Assembly (NCBI GenBank): GCA_002505405.1
Contig: DAVD01000046.1
Span: forward strand, 3,418 to 35,482
Reading direction: 5' to 3'
Source: Candidatus Poseidonia alphae
Lineage (GTDB): Archaea > Thermoplasmatota > Poseidoniia > Poseidoniales > Poseidoniaceae
Length of the DNA: 32,065 bases
The notes below the pieces were generated by a model. It had not been told where the DNA came from, did no database searches, and saw nothing but the letters and a program-made list of their open reading frames with translations. Position numbers and translations under genes: made by a program. This document shows, piece after piece, positions 22,501 to 32,065 of this stretch. Each line of letters begins with the position of its first letter. The first letter of the stretch is position 1.

Positions 22501-25276
22501 TGGAACCGGTGGACAGGCGATTGGTGGCTCACTCACCCTGTTCCTCCCTCCGGATGCTGAACCTCAACGGCATTCCTTCATTGAATTGGATGATCTAGAC
22601 AACCTCCTTGAACTCAACATATCCTTGCAGGTACTCCAGATTTTCCGGTCAAATGTTTCAATTCTTGAACCACTTCCTGCGGAAGAAGGGGGTGTCCTCT
22701 CTCTCAACGTATCTGAGGAGCACATGTTCCTGGTTTATCTCGAAAATCCAGGTAACGGTGAAGACACGTTCCTGCTCACTGCCGAAGCCCGAACGCATCA
22801 AGTCTCGGTCACACCTGATGTCAATTTCACTTATTTTGGTGATGATAACAACCACTACGAAGCAACGCTTGGCGCAAGGTCGACCGGCGTGGGGCGAGTT
22901 GACGTATCCCTATCTCAAGAAATTCCTGCACAGGTGCCCTTCGTGTTGGAATTCACATGGACGTCTCTTGGAGGCGTGGAGATTGTTCATACGACCTCCG
23001 TATTGATTCAAGCCGCACCGAGCAGGGAATGGAGTGTTGCGAACGCTGATTTACAAAACCTTACGGTATACCCAGGAGATGAAGTCACCATCAACCTGAC
23101 TGGAGTGAACCTAGGAAACGCACCAGACACCCTCACCCTTGACCCCATCTTGTCGGTTGAGCACATGGGTTCTGACACCACCCTATGGTCTGCTTTACCG
23201 TCCACGAGCGATATCGTCGACATCAATCAATCCACAAACGGAACGGTGACGATTCTTATTCCTGATGAAGCATGGCAGGGGACCGAAACAACGGTTATGA
23301 TTCAACACAAATCGAACGGATTTGTCCTTGGACATACGAACGTCTCCTTGACGGTTGGACAAACATTTGGTTGGAAACTCAACCTTACTGACGCCCAACT
23401 TGAAATCGACCCAGCAGGCCAGAACATGACACTCAAATTGGAACACCTGGGCAACGGGTATGAAGTTCCCTTCTTCAGCAAAGCCGCAGCGGGGTGGAAC
23501 ATCACTCTCCCAAATGACCACTCCGAAATCTCCCCGTTCGCCACGGATACCTTGGTCGTACATGTCCAACCACCTGCGGACGCAGTAGCGGGGGAAGTCG
23601 GAATGATTTCCATTCGAATCTCTAATGAGGACCTATCAGGGCTGGTAGTCGAGGAAGTTCCAGTTCGAATTGGTGCTGCACCAAACATAACCGTGGACCA
23701 TAGAAGTTCGTGGATGGTTTCAGATGAGGGTGGTTACCCAACGGCGTGGGTTGAAAACAATGGAAACGACATCGCCTTGCTCTCTTTTAGCGTAAGTGGG
23801 CTCCCAGAAGGATGGACTACACAACAAGGTCACCAACTTGTATTGGCCCCAAACGAGATCAAAGGAGTTCCTCTTAACTTGCAACCAGCAGCAGAATGGG
23901 ACGGGCAGCGCTTCTTGGTAGCCCTTCATGTAGACCACCCACTTCTTGGAACAACAATGCATGACATAGAAATTGAACGCTCCGTCGTATCCTTCTCGCA
24001 ATCCCCTGTAATTGACGCATACATCGGCGTGAACCGTTCAGTTTCTCTCAATGGACACAGCCTGAGCAATTGGGCCTACACCTCAAGTTTGGATGTTCAA
24101 GAGGCACAAGGCAGTCTCCTCTTTACGCAACCGACAACTTCAGGAGAGATTAACGTTGAATATTCTAACGGAACCACAGAAGGAACGCTTTCCCTCTATA
24201 TTGTGGCACGAACCTATCCAGATTCTTCAGCAGCATGTGAATTGGACCTTCAGGCCCTGACGGACTTAGGGACTGAGCCATTGGATGGACTGATCGGCAC
24301 CTGTGAACTTATCGCAGGGGAGGATGAAGATTTGCGAGCGGTCATCACAGCCATCACATCGGATGGAGAACGAATACCTCTCGAAGATACTTCTTGGTTC
24401 GTCCCTGCAGGGGGCAATCGTACCATTGACATTACTTTGGACAATTGGGACCCTGCTCCAGGAGAATTTGTGATTTCCATTGTCATTCTGGACCAATACG
24501 GCCGGACACTAAGCCAAAATGAACAACCAGTAATCGCCCGAGAAAGCGGTTGGAATGTTGGAATCAGTTCGTTCAGCAGTGAGGGTTCAATCACTGTAGG
24601 AATCAACAGAGTTGGATACGAATTGCTTGACCAATCGGTATGTCGTCTTACTGTTGAAGCAGAGAGCGGATGGTCAATTGAATACGTAGTTGATGTTGCA
24701 AATTCTGATTTCGCTCCTATCTTTTTCATCGAAGACCCTGAAGTTTTGAGTAAGGATGACAAACTAACCGCCACCATTGCCTGTGGTACGCCGTATCACA
24801 TTGATGACAATCCTGATGACGATTCAAAATCAATTTATTACCAACCGGAAAACATCCTAAGCGTGTCATCAAGTGATGCTGGGTGGATTGTTGGGATCGC
24901 CTCAGTGGTTCTTGCCTTGGCTTGGTTTGGTGGGATGATACGACCGCAGGAGAAGCGGGTTGATGGGCCGACCAGCAGCACACAGCAAGCAACGTCAACA
25001 TCAGCAGCAACCCCTCAACCCTCATCCGATGATATCGAAGTTGTTGAGCAAGAGGAAGACATCAGCGTTGAAGAAATTCAGCCCATTGCAATTGAAGAAA
25101 GTTCCATTGAGGATCAGGTGTTGCCCAGTACAATTGAGGTGTTTGATGCCCCAGAACCCGTCGATGCATCCCCAAGCGGACGGCTCGCATCCCTACGTTC
25201 AGAACTTGGCGAAGGTGAAGAGGCAGAACCAAGTGAACCCCTTGAAGACAGAATGAACCGCTTCTTTGGCAACTGA
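19517..25276 (+). CDS. Giant cell-surface protein with FG-GAP-like, CARDB and NEW3-like domains, C-terminal membrane anchor
   Basis: A 1919-residue secreted protein. Residues 1-35 form a signal peptide (ASLLMALLMLTVVISPVM). Residues about 60-580 hold FG-GAP/integrin-type calcium-loop repeats, e.g. NDIDGDGFQEIIVV (about 187) and GDVDGDGHIDLLYGD (about 560). A CARDB-type adhesion domain follows at about 590-700 (DPGDTVTVTGQFSNIGTGEA). Then come several NEW3-like beta-sandwich repeats (NLGNAQETTTS, ENPGNGEDTF, NLGNAPDTLTL, NNGNDIALLSFSVSG) to about 1560. A single membrane segment lies at about 1785-1806 (WIVGIASVVLALAWFGG), with a 110-residue acidic cytoplasmic tail ending EDRMNRFFGN. It is likely a surface adhesin or scaffold. 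The start is ATG 19517 or 19520; a TTTTAGTA element about 50 nt upstream could be its TATA box. The unknown gene at 25298 follows after 21 nt. Confidence 0.9.
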   Translation: MMSASRGPSNAPARASLLMALLMLTVVISPVMTHQPLRENEAVQPTSSGESWDYYGQPWSQYGHTPTHNFTMPNHSPDGGPGEGNVSDVTELASVVDPVVNWQVFSGEEDGSDAYGSVLGDFTQSITATEAALERCGIGTLSPVLVSSTVSGGVRESFLNIISGNDAKIAWKASLGSTEAIRSTPIINDIDGDGFQEIIVVYDTSGALNIDVWSPRLTCTESNWQTSGHSNELMWSYSDSDLRIGSPSPHFATSNSNHKAVTQPLLADLQLDGTPELVLSVVDDPENNPVVKVQSFSLTSTQPSEAVWSVTLDRGTHPSDPVWAQLDDSTTSVLLTTIDDTSGNMWIWQIDGGTGSLDWERVAVQGTDSDSDAPRLRLPGPVITQLDADDAPEMILTVPTDANGRSSGNGARFIGMEITSTEEVFNFRAQNGYADAQPLPLDTDADEIADRLCWVTWYSESTISFNRKGMVGCTDISDENPVVEWTRDLQRGSGNDNDEIGVSPPISMNIDGEGTDEIVVAFGRRLWAFDGDTGASADINEEWSTSLTMPHRTWAAPAAGDVDGDGHIDLLYGDTLVSHRAPDFAPSADNRGISFNPAQADPGDTVTVTGQFSNIGTGEAEDDLDAALYQNGVEMKRVRFTTSEPVSPSGEGGPLTFTAQFVAELGVHEFELVLDLNSNISEHREDNNIETMTYTVVEPYVARIDGPLATPRINPGSSQSIKIELTSIGSQTASWTLTYDISSLPDGWSFGPSGAQNLNPELTPEQPLSVIFDASLPSSALGDESGYVDLTLQLDSDPTINATYRLPVEVFRTRGLDLAGPSGVNETMGQGRPNTVAKAWFMVENLGNAQETTTSLTWTAPSWGGSPSLHDANGNELFSITLQPGESRELFAHLNTPSSASWGSQTETTLTLCLGSGENSLCESLEVAFTAVKISAMPSHHRSLPNATLSWQLEGNLPGTGMIQWNMAQAQMLHSEWQWSTSGDWSINGTFLEASGTGGQAIGGSLTLFLPPDAEPQRHSFIELDDLDNLLELNISLQVLQIFRSNVSILEPLPAEEGGVLSLNVSEEHMFLVYLENPGNGEDTFLLTAEARTHQVSVTPDVNFTYFGDDNNHYEATLGARSTGVGRVDVSLSQEIPAQVPFVLEFTWTSLGGVEIVHTTSVLIQAAPSREWSVANADLQNLTVYPGDEVTINLTGVNLGNAPDTLTLDPILSVEHMGSDTTLWSALPSTSDIVDINQSTNGTVTILIPDEAWQGTETTVMIQHKSNGFVLGHTNVSLTVGQTFGWKLNLTDAQLEIDPAGQNMTLKLEHLGNGYEVPFFSKAAAGWNITLPNDHSEISPFATDTLVVHVQPPADAVAGEVGMISIRISNEDLSGLVVEEVPVRIGAAPNITVDHRSSWMVSDEGGYPTAWVENNGNDIALLSFSVSGLPEGWTTQQGHQLVLAPNEIKGVPLNLQPAAEWDGQRFLVALHVDHPLLGTTMHDIEIERSVVSFSQSPVIDAYIGVNRSVSLNGHSLSNWAYTSSLDVQEAQGSLLFTQPTTSGEINVEYSNGTTEGTLSLYIVARTYPDSSAACELDLQALTDLGTEPLDGLIGTCELIAGEDEDLRAVITAITSDGERIPLEDTSWFVPAGGNRTIDITLDNWDPAPGEFVISIVILDQYGRTLSQNEQPVIARESGWNVGISSFSSEGSITVGINRVGYELLDQSVCRLTVEAESGWSIEYVVDVANSDFAPIFFIEDPEVLSKDDKLTATIACGTPYHIDDNPDDDSKSIYYQPENILSVSSSDAGWIVGIASVVLALAWFGGMIRPQEKRVDGPTSSTQQATSTSAATPQPSSDDIEVVEQEEDISVEEIQPIAIEESSIEDQVLPSTIEVFDAPEPVDASPSGRLASLRSELGEGEEAEPSEPLEDRMNRFFGN

Positions 25277-25297
25277 AGAAAGTTGAACCAAGCCCTT

Positions 25298-26011
25298 ATG
25301 ACGGTTCGGCAGGGGGCAGAAACCATGGAAGACCTCCCGCTCGCCTCCACATCACCGTTTTACACGCTTGATGCATGTAATGGTTCACTGGCAGAGAAAA
25401 TCATCGATGCGCTCGAAGGTGTTAACGGCGATTCAGCAGCAGATTGGGAGAAGCTTGTTACCGAGGAAGGGGCACTCCTTACCCGTCTTAATTCACAAGG
25501 AATTCAACGTCCACATGAACTCGCATCAATTGATTGGGATCAAGCCACACTCTTGTTCACTACGACCATTGAACTTTCTAAGGATGGACGACCAGTACCC
25601 CTTGGAGAATTATTGACACGAGAGCGATTTGGAAGGTTTCCGTGGGATGACGGTTCACTCCTCGGTTATCTCCTCGCCTACATCAGACCAAACCGTGCGA
25701 TAACGGAAAACGATGGACAAGATATCTATGACAGCATTGTCTCTCTATTGACTAAATTAACATCGTATTGTACCGAGCAGCATCGCGGACACAGAAATTA
25801 TGAAGATGGTTTTGGTGGCATGAACATCAAAGGATTCATCACGACAGATGAAGTCAAACTTCTCCGTAGAAACCTATCCAGTCGAACCTGGACTGCTTCG
25901 TATGATGAACCCCTGGATGGTGGTGTTGCTGATGCTGCTAAACACTTCATGACCTTGCTTAAGTCTGCAGAACGCAGGGATGTAGGTGTGATGTTTCGCA
26001 CCCATGCTTAG
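25298..26011 (+). CDS. Unknown soluble protein downstream of the giant surface protein
   Basis: A 237-residue mixed alpha/beta protein that I do not recognise. Notable segments are SPFYTLDACNGSLAEKII, SIDWDQATLLFTTTIELS, RFPWDDGSLLGYLLAYIRPN and NIKGFITTDEVKLLRRNLS. There is no signal peptide, membrane segment or metal motif. Its start is uncertain: a TTG at 25283, ATG 25298 (chosen) or ATG 25325, the last with a GGGGG stretch upstream. It begins 21 nt after the surface protein stop, so cotranscription is likely, and it may act on the surface protein's cytoplasmic tail, but this is only suggested by context. It ends 2 nt from the convergent purC stop. Confidence 0.65.
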   Translation: MTVRQGAETMEDLPLASTSPFYTLDACNGSLAEKIIDALEGVNGDSAADWEKLVTEEGALLTRLNSQGIQRPHELASIDWDQATLLFTTTIELSKDGRPVPLGELLTRERFGRFPWDDGSLLGYLLAYIRPNRAITENDGQDIYDSIVSLLTKLTSYCTEQHRGHRNYEDGFGGMNIKGFITTDEVKLLRRNLSSRTWTASYDEPLDGGVADAAKHFMTLLKSAERRDVGVMFRTHA

Positions 26012-26013
26012 GT

Positions 26014-26919
26014 TCAGAACGATTGAGAAGTGAGCCGCTCGTACATTGATGCATACAGAGCAGCCGTTTCGTCAATAACCGATTGCGGAAGTGCTGGAAT
26101 CGGAGGCTCTTCTCCACCTTGGTCACGGGCAATTTTGAGTTCGGTTTGGTGACCGGTCCCAATGTAATGAGAACGAACGAATTCTTTGGAGAGTTCAATG
26201 CATTCACCATTAGCATAGGCTTCCGAGTCCCACCATCGGTCCTCATCGAGTGTCCCAAAGGTATCAACAAGAACTACTTCACGATTATCGCCCAGTGCAA
26301 ACTCTTTCTTACCGTCAACGTGAATAAGTCCATTTTTAGCCGCTTCTTCTTCAATGATCTCATCGACTGCAAGTGCTGCTTTGACAATGGCCTCGTATTC
26401 TTCTTCAGTAATGTTAGAGATCGCCAAGGCTTCTTCGCGACCGATATTTCGATCAAATTTCTCGAACTTTGTTGTCACTTCAACGAATGGTTCATTCAGT
26501 TTAACACCGTATTCACAATTCGGGGAAACGCCGAGTTGCTCAGCAGTTAATTCTCCTCGTTCATACCTTCTCCAAGCGGATCCAGAAAGGTAATGCCGAA
26601 CGATAACTTCGAGGGGGACAAAGACCCATTCCATATCCCGAGGAATGGCTCCAGGTTCTTTGATAATCTCAACCTTACGAACAAGACATCGATCCGCACC
26701 GTTAACTTCAACCAAATGAGTTTTGCAAATCCCAGCAGCTTCGACCAAATTAAACCAGTGCGCAGTGGTCCGGTTCAATGATTCTCCCTTCCGAGGAATG
26801 AGAGAGGGTATGATTTGGTCAAACACAGATATCTGATTTGTAAACCGAAATTCCAACATGTTTGGATCATCGGTTGACCATACTTGCTTCACTTTTCCTT
26901 GGTAGAGCATTTCTCCCAT
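26014..26919 (-). CDS. purC: Phosphoribosylaminoimidazole-succinocarboxamide synthase (SAICAR synthetase)
   Basis: A 301-residue PurC, which joins CAIR and aspartate with ATP in purine synthesis. Family motifs are YQGKVKQVW at the N-terminus, FDQIIPSLIPRKGESLNRTT, EVIVRHYLSGSAW, GLIHVDGKKEFALGD and VLVDTFGTLDEDRWW, with the nucleotide- and substrate-binding residues intact. The length is at the long end, like archaeal and single-domain enzymes. ATG 26919 and ATG 26910 are both possible. aIF6 lies 57 nt upstream on the same strand. The stop is 2 nt from the convergent unknown gene. Confidence 0.95.
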   Translation of the reverse strand: MGEMLYQGKVKQVWSTDDPNMLEFRFTNQISVFDQIIPSLIPRKGESLNRTTAHWFNLVEAAGICKTHLVEVNGADRCLVRKVEIIKEPGAIPRDMEWVFVPLEVIVRHYLSGSAWRRYERGELTAEQLGVSPNCEYGVKLNEPFVEVTTKFEKFDRNIGREEALAISNITEEEYEAIVKAALAVDEIIEEEAAKNGLIHVDGKKEFALGDNREVVLVDTFGTLDEDRWWDSEAYANGECIELSKEFVRSHYIGTGHQTELKIARDQGGEEPPIPALPQSVIDETAALYASMYERLTSQSF

Positions 26920-26976
26920 GTGTTTTGGTTGGGAAAACAGCCTTTGAACCTTTCACATGGTCCGAACGGTAGATCG

Positions 26977-27639
26977 TCACAAAAATCCGAGGGCATCTTC
27001 AATACGATTCAGTTCAGGTCCAGTGGTTTTTGTGCCAGAAACAGCACCAGTATTCGAGGCACAGACACCAGCGCCAACGTATGGAGATCCGAAGGAGACG
27101 GTTCCCACCATTGGCGGTACGCCGAGAATTCCTTCGATAAGCATCGCTTCATCAGGAGTGACGTCGGGATGAAGAATAACGCCCTGGTCGTTAGCAACGG
27201 CAAGGCTTCCGACAACATCATGGCCGGCAACTGTTGTAGGAACGATGTCAACACCAAGAACTTCAGCAAGAATCTCAAGTCCATCGTGAGGAATACTGGG
27301 CGAGGCCACTGCACCGTTCTCGTTGACAACGAGAAGGTTTCCAGCAGTGTTCACACCGCCTTCCATGACCACCACGTCCCCGAATGCTGTCAACTGGTCA
27401 ATATCACCTTCAGTAGCGATGTCGGCAACGGCGATTCCGCGTTGATTCCCACAAATAAGTGCCCCAATTAAATTGGAACCACCAATGGATATGGGGTGAA
27501 GTTCAAGCTCAAGAGCCTGTTCAATTTTTTCAAGGATTGGAGTAGGCATTTCAGGAGGATGGAACACCACACGTCCGACACTGGCCAAATGGATACCAAC
27601 TTGGTCGCTTCCAAAAATGTCTACTGTATCGATCGGCAT
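26977..27639 (-). CDS. eif6: Translation initiation factor 6 (aIF6)
   Basis: A 220-residue aIF6, which binds the large ribosomal subunit and blocks premature joining to the small subunit. The sequence shows the fivefold pseudo-repeat of the family (GDVVVMEGGVNTAGNLLVVN, VVGSLAVANDQGVILHPD, GTVSFGSPYVGAGVCASN). The length is exactly that of archaeal members. ATG 27639 has GAAGGAAG upstream. The same frame stays open to 27978, but that extension would read through the 5S rRNA gene and the terminator and is rejected. It lies directly downstream of 5S with an intervening hairpin terminator. Confidence 0.96.
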   Translation of the reverse strand: MPIDTVDIFGSDQVGIHLASVGRVVFHPPEMPTPILEKIEQALELELHPISIGGSNLIGALICGNQRGIAVADIATEGDIDQLTAFGDVVVMEGGVNTAGNLLVVNENGAVASPSIPHDGLEILAEVLGVDIVPTTVAGHDVVGSLAVANDQGVILHPDVTPDEAMLIEGILGVPPMVGTVSFGSPYVGAGVCASNTGAVSGTKTTGPELNRIEDALGFL

Positions 27640-27697
27640 GGGATTACTTCCTTCTGTGTGTGTTGGTTCAAAAACATGGTGATGGTTGAAAGAACGC

Positions 27698-27733
27698 AAA
27701 AAAGGCCGGTCTCCATGGAGGAGAACCGGCCTT
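27698..27733 (-). terminator. Stem-loop plus T-run terminator after 5S rRNA
   Basis: On the minus strand AAGGCCGGT and ACCGGCCTT form a 9-bp stem, with a smaller inner stem (CTCC/GGAG) in the loop, followed at once by a run of T. This has the shape of an intrinsic terminator and separates the rRNA unit from aIF6. Archaea usually need only the T-run, so the hairpin is extra. Confidence 0.75.
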
Positions 27734-27776
27734 AAGCGCCCTGACGGGTCGAGGATAGATCCGGGGTGAAAAGAGA

Positions 27777-27898
27777 GGGGCACAGTGACTTCCTTTCCCG
27801 TGGACTCTCGTACCACAGTAATGGGAGAGACGCAGAAGGGCTTGACTTCTGGGTTCGGAATGGGACCAGGTAAACACCTTCGCTGTGACCGTGCACCC
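27777..27898 (-). rRNA. rrf: 5S ribosomal RNA
   Basis: About 122 nt on the minus strand. The core CCATTCCGAACCCAGAAG followed by TCAAGCCC is the universal 5S loop B / helix III region. The two ends, GGGTGCACGG and GTGTGCC-like TGTGCCCC, pair as helix I with one mismatch. Ends are set from this pairing and may shift by 1-2 nt. It lies about 100 nt downstream of 23S, with no tRNA between. Confidence 0.93.
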
Positions 27899-27944
27899 AT
27901 CTCTTTTCGAATCGGATCTGAGGTGCGACATAGCGTCGCTAATG

Positions 27945-28002
27945 AATAGGCATGATATTTTAGACGAAGGGCACTCATGGTGCGGTTACATACACGGAAA
28001 AA

Positions 28003-28008
<6 letters not shown>
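27945..28008 (-). repeat. 3' arm of the 23S processing stem
   Basis: This 64-nt segment is the near-perfect reverse complement of 30846-30909. Shared blocks include AATAGGCATGATAT, CGAAGGG, ACTCAT, GGTG, ACATACAC and GATGCT, interrupted by small bulges. Together the arms form a long stem that brings the two ends of pre-23S together, as in archaeal rRNA processed by splicing endonuclease. Confidence 0.9.
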
Positions 28009-30845
<2,837 letters not shown>

Positions 30846-30852
<7 letters not shown>

Positions 30853-30909
30853 CATGTGTATGTTACCACACCATATGAGTAACCCTTCGGTATCTATATC
30901 ATGCCTATT
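30846..30909 (-). repeat. 5' arm of the 23S processing stem
   Basis: Partner of 27945-28008; together they pair over about 64 nt across the whole 23S gene. Small bulges (for example AT after ACTCAT, and TT against C) interrupt the stem where a bulge-helix-bulge cleavage site would be expected. The exact cut sites were not assigned. Confidence 0.9.
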
Positions 30910-31102
30910 CGGCCTCCTCAGAAAACCACCTCCTCGGGGTGATTCTCCTCAGCCCTACCCCCGCCATGACGTGCATAACAGGGTGCTAAGCAACCCCCCG
31001 ACCTACCGCCCGTATATGAAGAAATCGGTTCGCTCTTGTACTGAAACTGTGGCACAGGTCGCTGATTTAGGTTGCGAAATTGCGATTTTAGGCTTATAGG
31101 CC
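30910..31102 (-). other. rRNA leader region, no gene
   Basis: The 193-nt stretch between the TPR gene stop and the processing stem holds no credible ORF or tRNA. It is G-rich on the minus strand and repeats CTGAGGAG twice about 27 nt apart. It should contain the rRNA promoter and the 5' external transcribed spacer. Confidence 0.6.
31013..31020 (-). promoter_or_regulatory. Candidate TATA box of the 23S-5S unit
   Basis: The minus strand reads TTCATATA. Initiation about 25 nt downstream would give a leader of about 80 nt before the processing stem. A second AT-rich element (CTATAAG) lies near 31093-31099 beside the TPR gene stop. The choice between them is uncertain. Confidence 0.4.
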
Positions 31103-32065
31103 TCAATTGGCCTTGGTAAACTGAGAAAGGTTCTCTTGAGCGATGGGGTCGTCACCTGCTTTCCGGAAAGTTTCCATGGCCTGGGAAAGTTGACCGAGAT
31201 GGAACATTGCGACGCCCGCTGAGTTCAGTCCGCTGGTTGAATCTGGAGTGCGTTGGTTGTGGACGTTCATGATCCCAAGCGCCTTTTCCGAACGCCCGCT
31301 TTCGATGAGAGCATGGGCGAGATTGAGGAGAATCTCGCCTTCTGCAGGTGCATTCTTGGCCGCCTCCCTGAGAGCGAGAATTGAAGATTCAAATTGTGCA
31401 TCGGCCATCTCACGCTGCCGTTCATCATCACCGTCTTTCATGTCCAAAGCTCGTTGAAGAAGAGCGATGCCGTAGTTGTTGAACACATAAGGGTCAGTCG
31501 GCTTTTTTGATGCGATTTTCTGGAATGAGCGGGCTGCTTGGACCCATTGCCGGTTGACAAGAGCATCAAAGCCAGCCTGGAGGAATTCATTGAGTTCCGG
31601 ATGGCCTGTGATGTCTACACCCATGGCCATAATCGGATGCAATTTGAGGCGGATCGTTTGCTTAGTTTCCCCGGTTGGCGCAGCCTCCAGCGGAGAATAG
31701 AAGACGGCAGCAGGCGAGTCGCTTTCGTGGTCGTAGACGAGGACATCATCGTCAAGAGAATCATAAGTGACCTCAATAACTTGGTCTCCTTGATCGTAAA
31801 TTTCTTCATAGTTAGGAATAGGAGCATCAATTTTCCAATAATCCGGCACATCCAATGCTTCCGGTTCCAATGATTTCACCAATCGAGCAGAATCAAGACG
31901 AACGGGCTCTGGTGTGGAAGGCTGTGCGATTGCAACAGCCGGAACAGGCTCTGGAACTGCTTCGAGCAGTGGTGGGTCCGGAATCAATGGAAGTTCTACC
32001 ATCGGCTCTGGGACTTGTGTTACCGCCTCAGCCGGGGGTGCTTCAGGAGCAGGAGCAGGAGCAGG
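31103..32065 (-). CDS. TPR repeat protein, 5' end outside the window
   Basis: The frame is open to the window edge, giving 320 residues; the true N-terminus lies beyond it. The first ~75 visible residues are a Pro/Ala/Glu-rich linker that starts with PAPAPAPEAPPAEA and continues VPEPVPAVAIAQPSTPEPV. Several tetratricopeptide repeats follow in the C-terminal half: FDALVNRQWVQAARSFQKIA, PYVFNNYGIALLQRALDM, EILLNLAHALIESGRSEKAL and GLNSAGVAMFHLGQLSQAME. TPR units bind protein partners, so it is probably a scaffold. It reads toward the rRNA leader, and its stop lies at the edge of that leader. Confidence 0.85.
   Translation of the reverse strand, partial: PAPAPAPEAPPAEAVTQVPEPMVELPLIPDPPLLEAVPEPVPAVAIAQPSTPEPVRLDSARLVKSLEPEALDVPDYWKIDAPIPNYEEIYDQGDQVIEVTYDSLDDDVLVYDHESDSPAAVFYSPLEAAPTGETKQTIRLKLHPIMAMGVDITGHPELNEFLQAGFDALVNRQWVQAARSFQKIASKKPTDPYVFNNYGIALLQRALDMKDGDDERQREMADAQFESSILALREAAKNAPAEGEILLNLAHALIESGRSEKALGIMNVHNQRTPDSTSGLNSAGVAMFHLGQLSQAMETFRKAGDDPIAQENLSQFTKAN

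Noticed and set aside
26977..27978. 333-residue open frame ending in aIF6
   Set aside because: The extra N-terminus would be coded by the 5S rRNA gene and the terminator; aIF6 proteins start at MPIDTVDIFG-like sequence at 27639.
32041..32065. Short GGAGCA tandem repeat at the right edge
   Set aside because: It encodes the Pro-Ala repeat of the TPR protein linker and is not a CRISPR or mobile-element end.

Overview
The window reads as a piece of a compact archaeal chromosome, most likely a marine Euryarchaeon of the Marine Group II / Poseidoniales type. The archaeal assignment rests on an archaeal RNA polymerase / ribosomal protein operon (Rpo7, Spt4, S24e, S27ae), aIF6, an archaeal-type AlaRS, RtcB, the archaeal D-aminoacyl-tRNA deacylase DTD2, an HVO_0476-type zinc protein, archaeal tRNAs, and a 23S-5S rRNA pair with no 16S gene beside it. 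The group-level assignment is inference: it comes from the split rRNA genes, the mix of archaeal information genes with bacterial-type RmuC, ETHE1-like and proline dehydrogenase genes, and the very large anchored surface protein. No mobile element, CRISPR array or phage gene was seen.

Layout. 1-7.7 kb: tail of an unknown gene, an ETHE1-like metallo-beta-lactamase, rmuC, a Nudix hydrolase, alaS, rtcB and a small coiled-coil gene. 7.7-9.8 kb: tRNA-Thr(GGT), a polytopic membrane protein and tRNA-Ser(GGA), all on the minus strand. 9.8-13.4 kb: a tight three-gene plus-strand cluster (zinc-ribbon membrane protein, cysteine desulfurase, membrane-anchored subtilase). 13.3-18 kb: a methyltransferase, an HVO_0476-like zinc protein, a minus-strand DTD2 / proline dehydrogenase pair and an unknown protein. 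18-19.4 kb: the rpoE1-spt4-rps24e-rps27ae operon. 19.5-26 kb: a 1919-residue surface protein followed by an unknown 237-residue protein. 26-32 kb, minus strand: purC, aIF6, 5S, 23S and a truncated TPR protein.

The content is mainly translation and RNA metabolism: AlaRS, DTD2, RtcB, two tRNAs, two ribosomal proteins, aIF6, 23S/5S and two RNA polymerase-associated subunits. Genes are packed very tightly. All seven convergent gene pairs end within 5 nt of each other or overlap.

The best non-coding signals are: two 64-nt complementary arms that bracket the 23S gene as a processing stem; a perfect 7-bp inverted repeat that would mask the rpoE1 ribosome binding site; a TATA-like box nested in an inverted repeat, with a hairpin just before the start codon, at the small coiled-coil gene; and a stem-loop plus T-run terminator after 5S. 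The protein cluster most worth testing as an undescribed system is the zinc-ribbon membrane protein / cysteine desulfurase / membrane subtilase operon.
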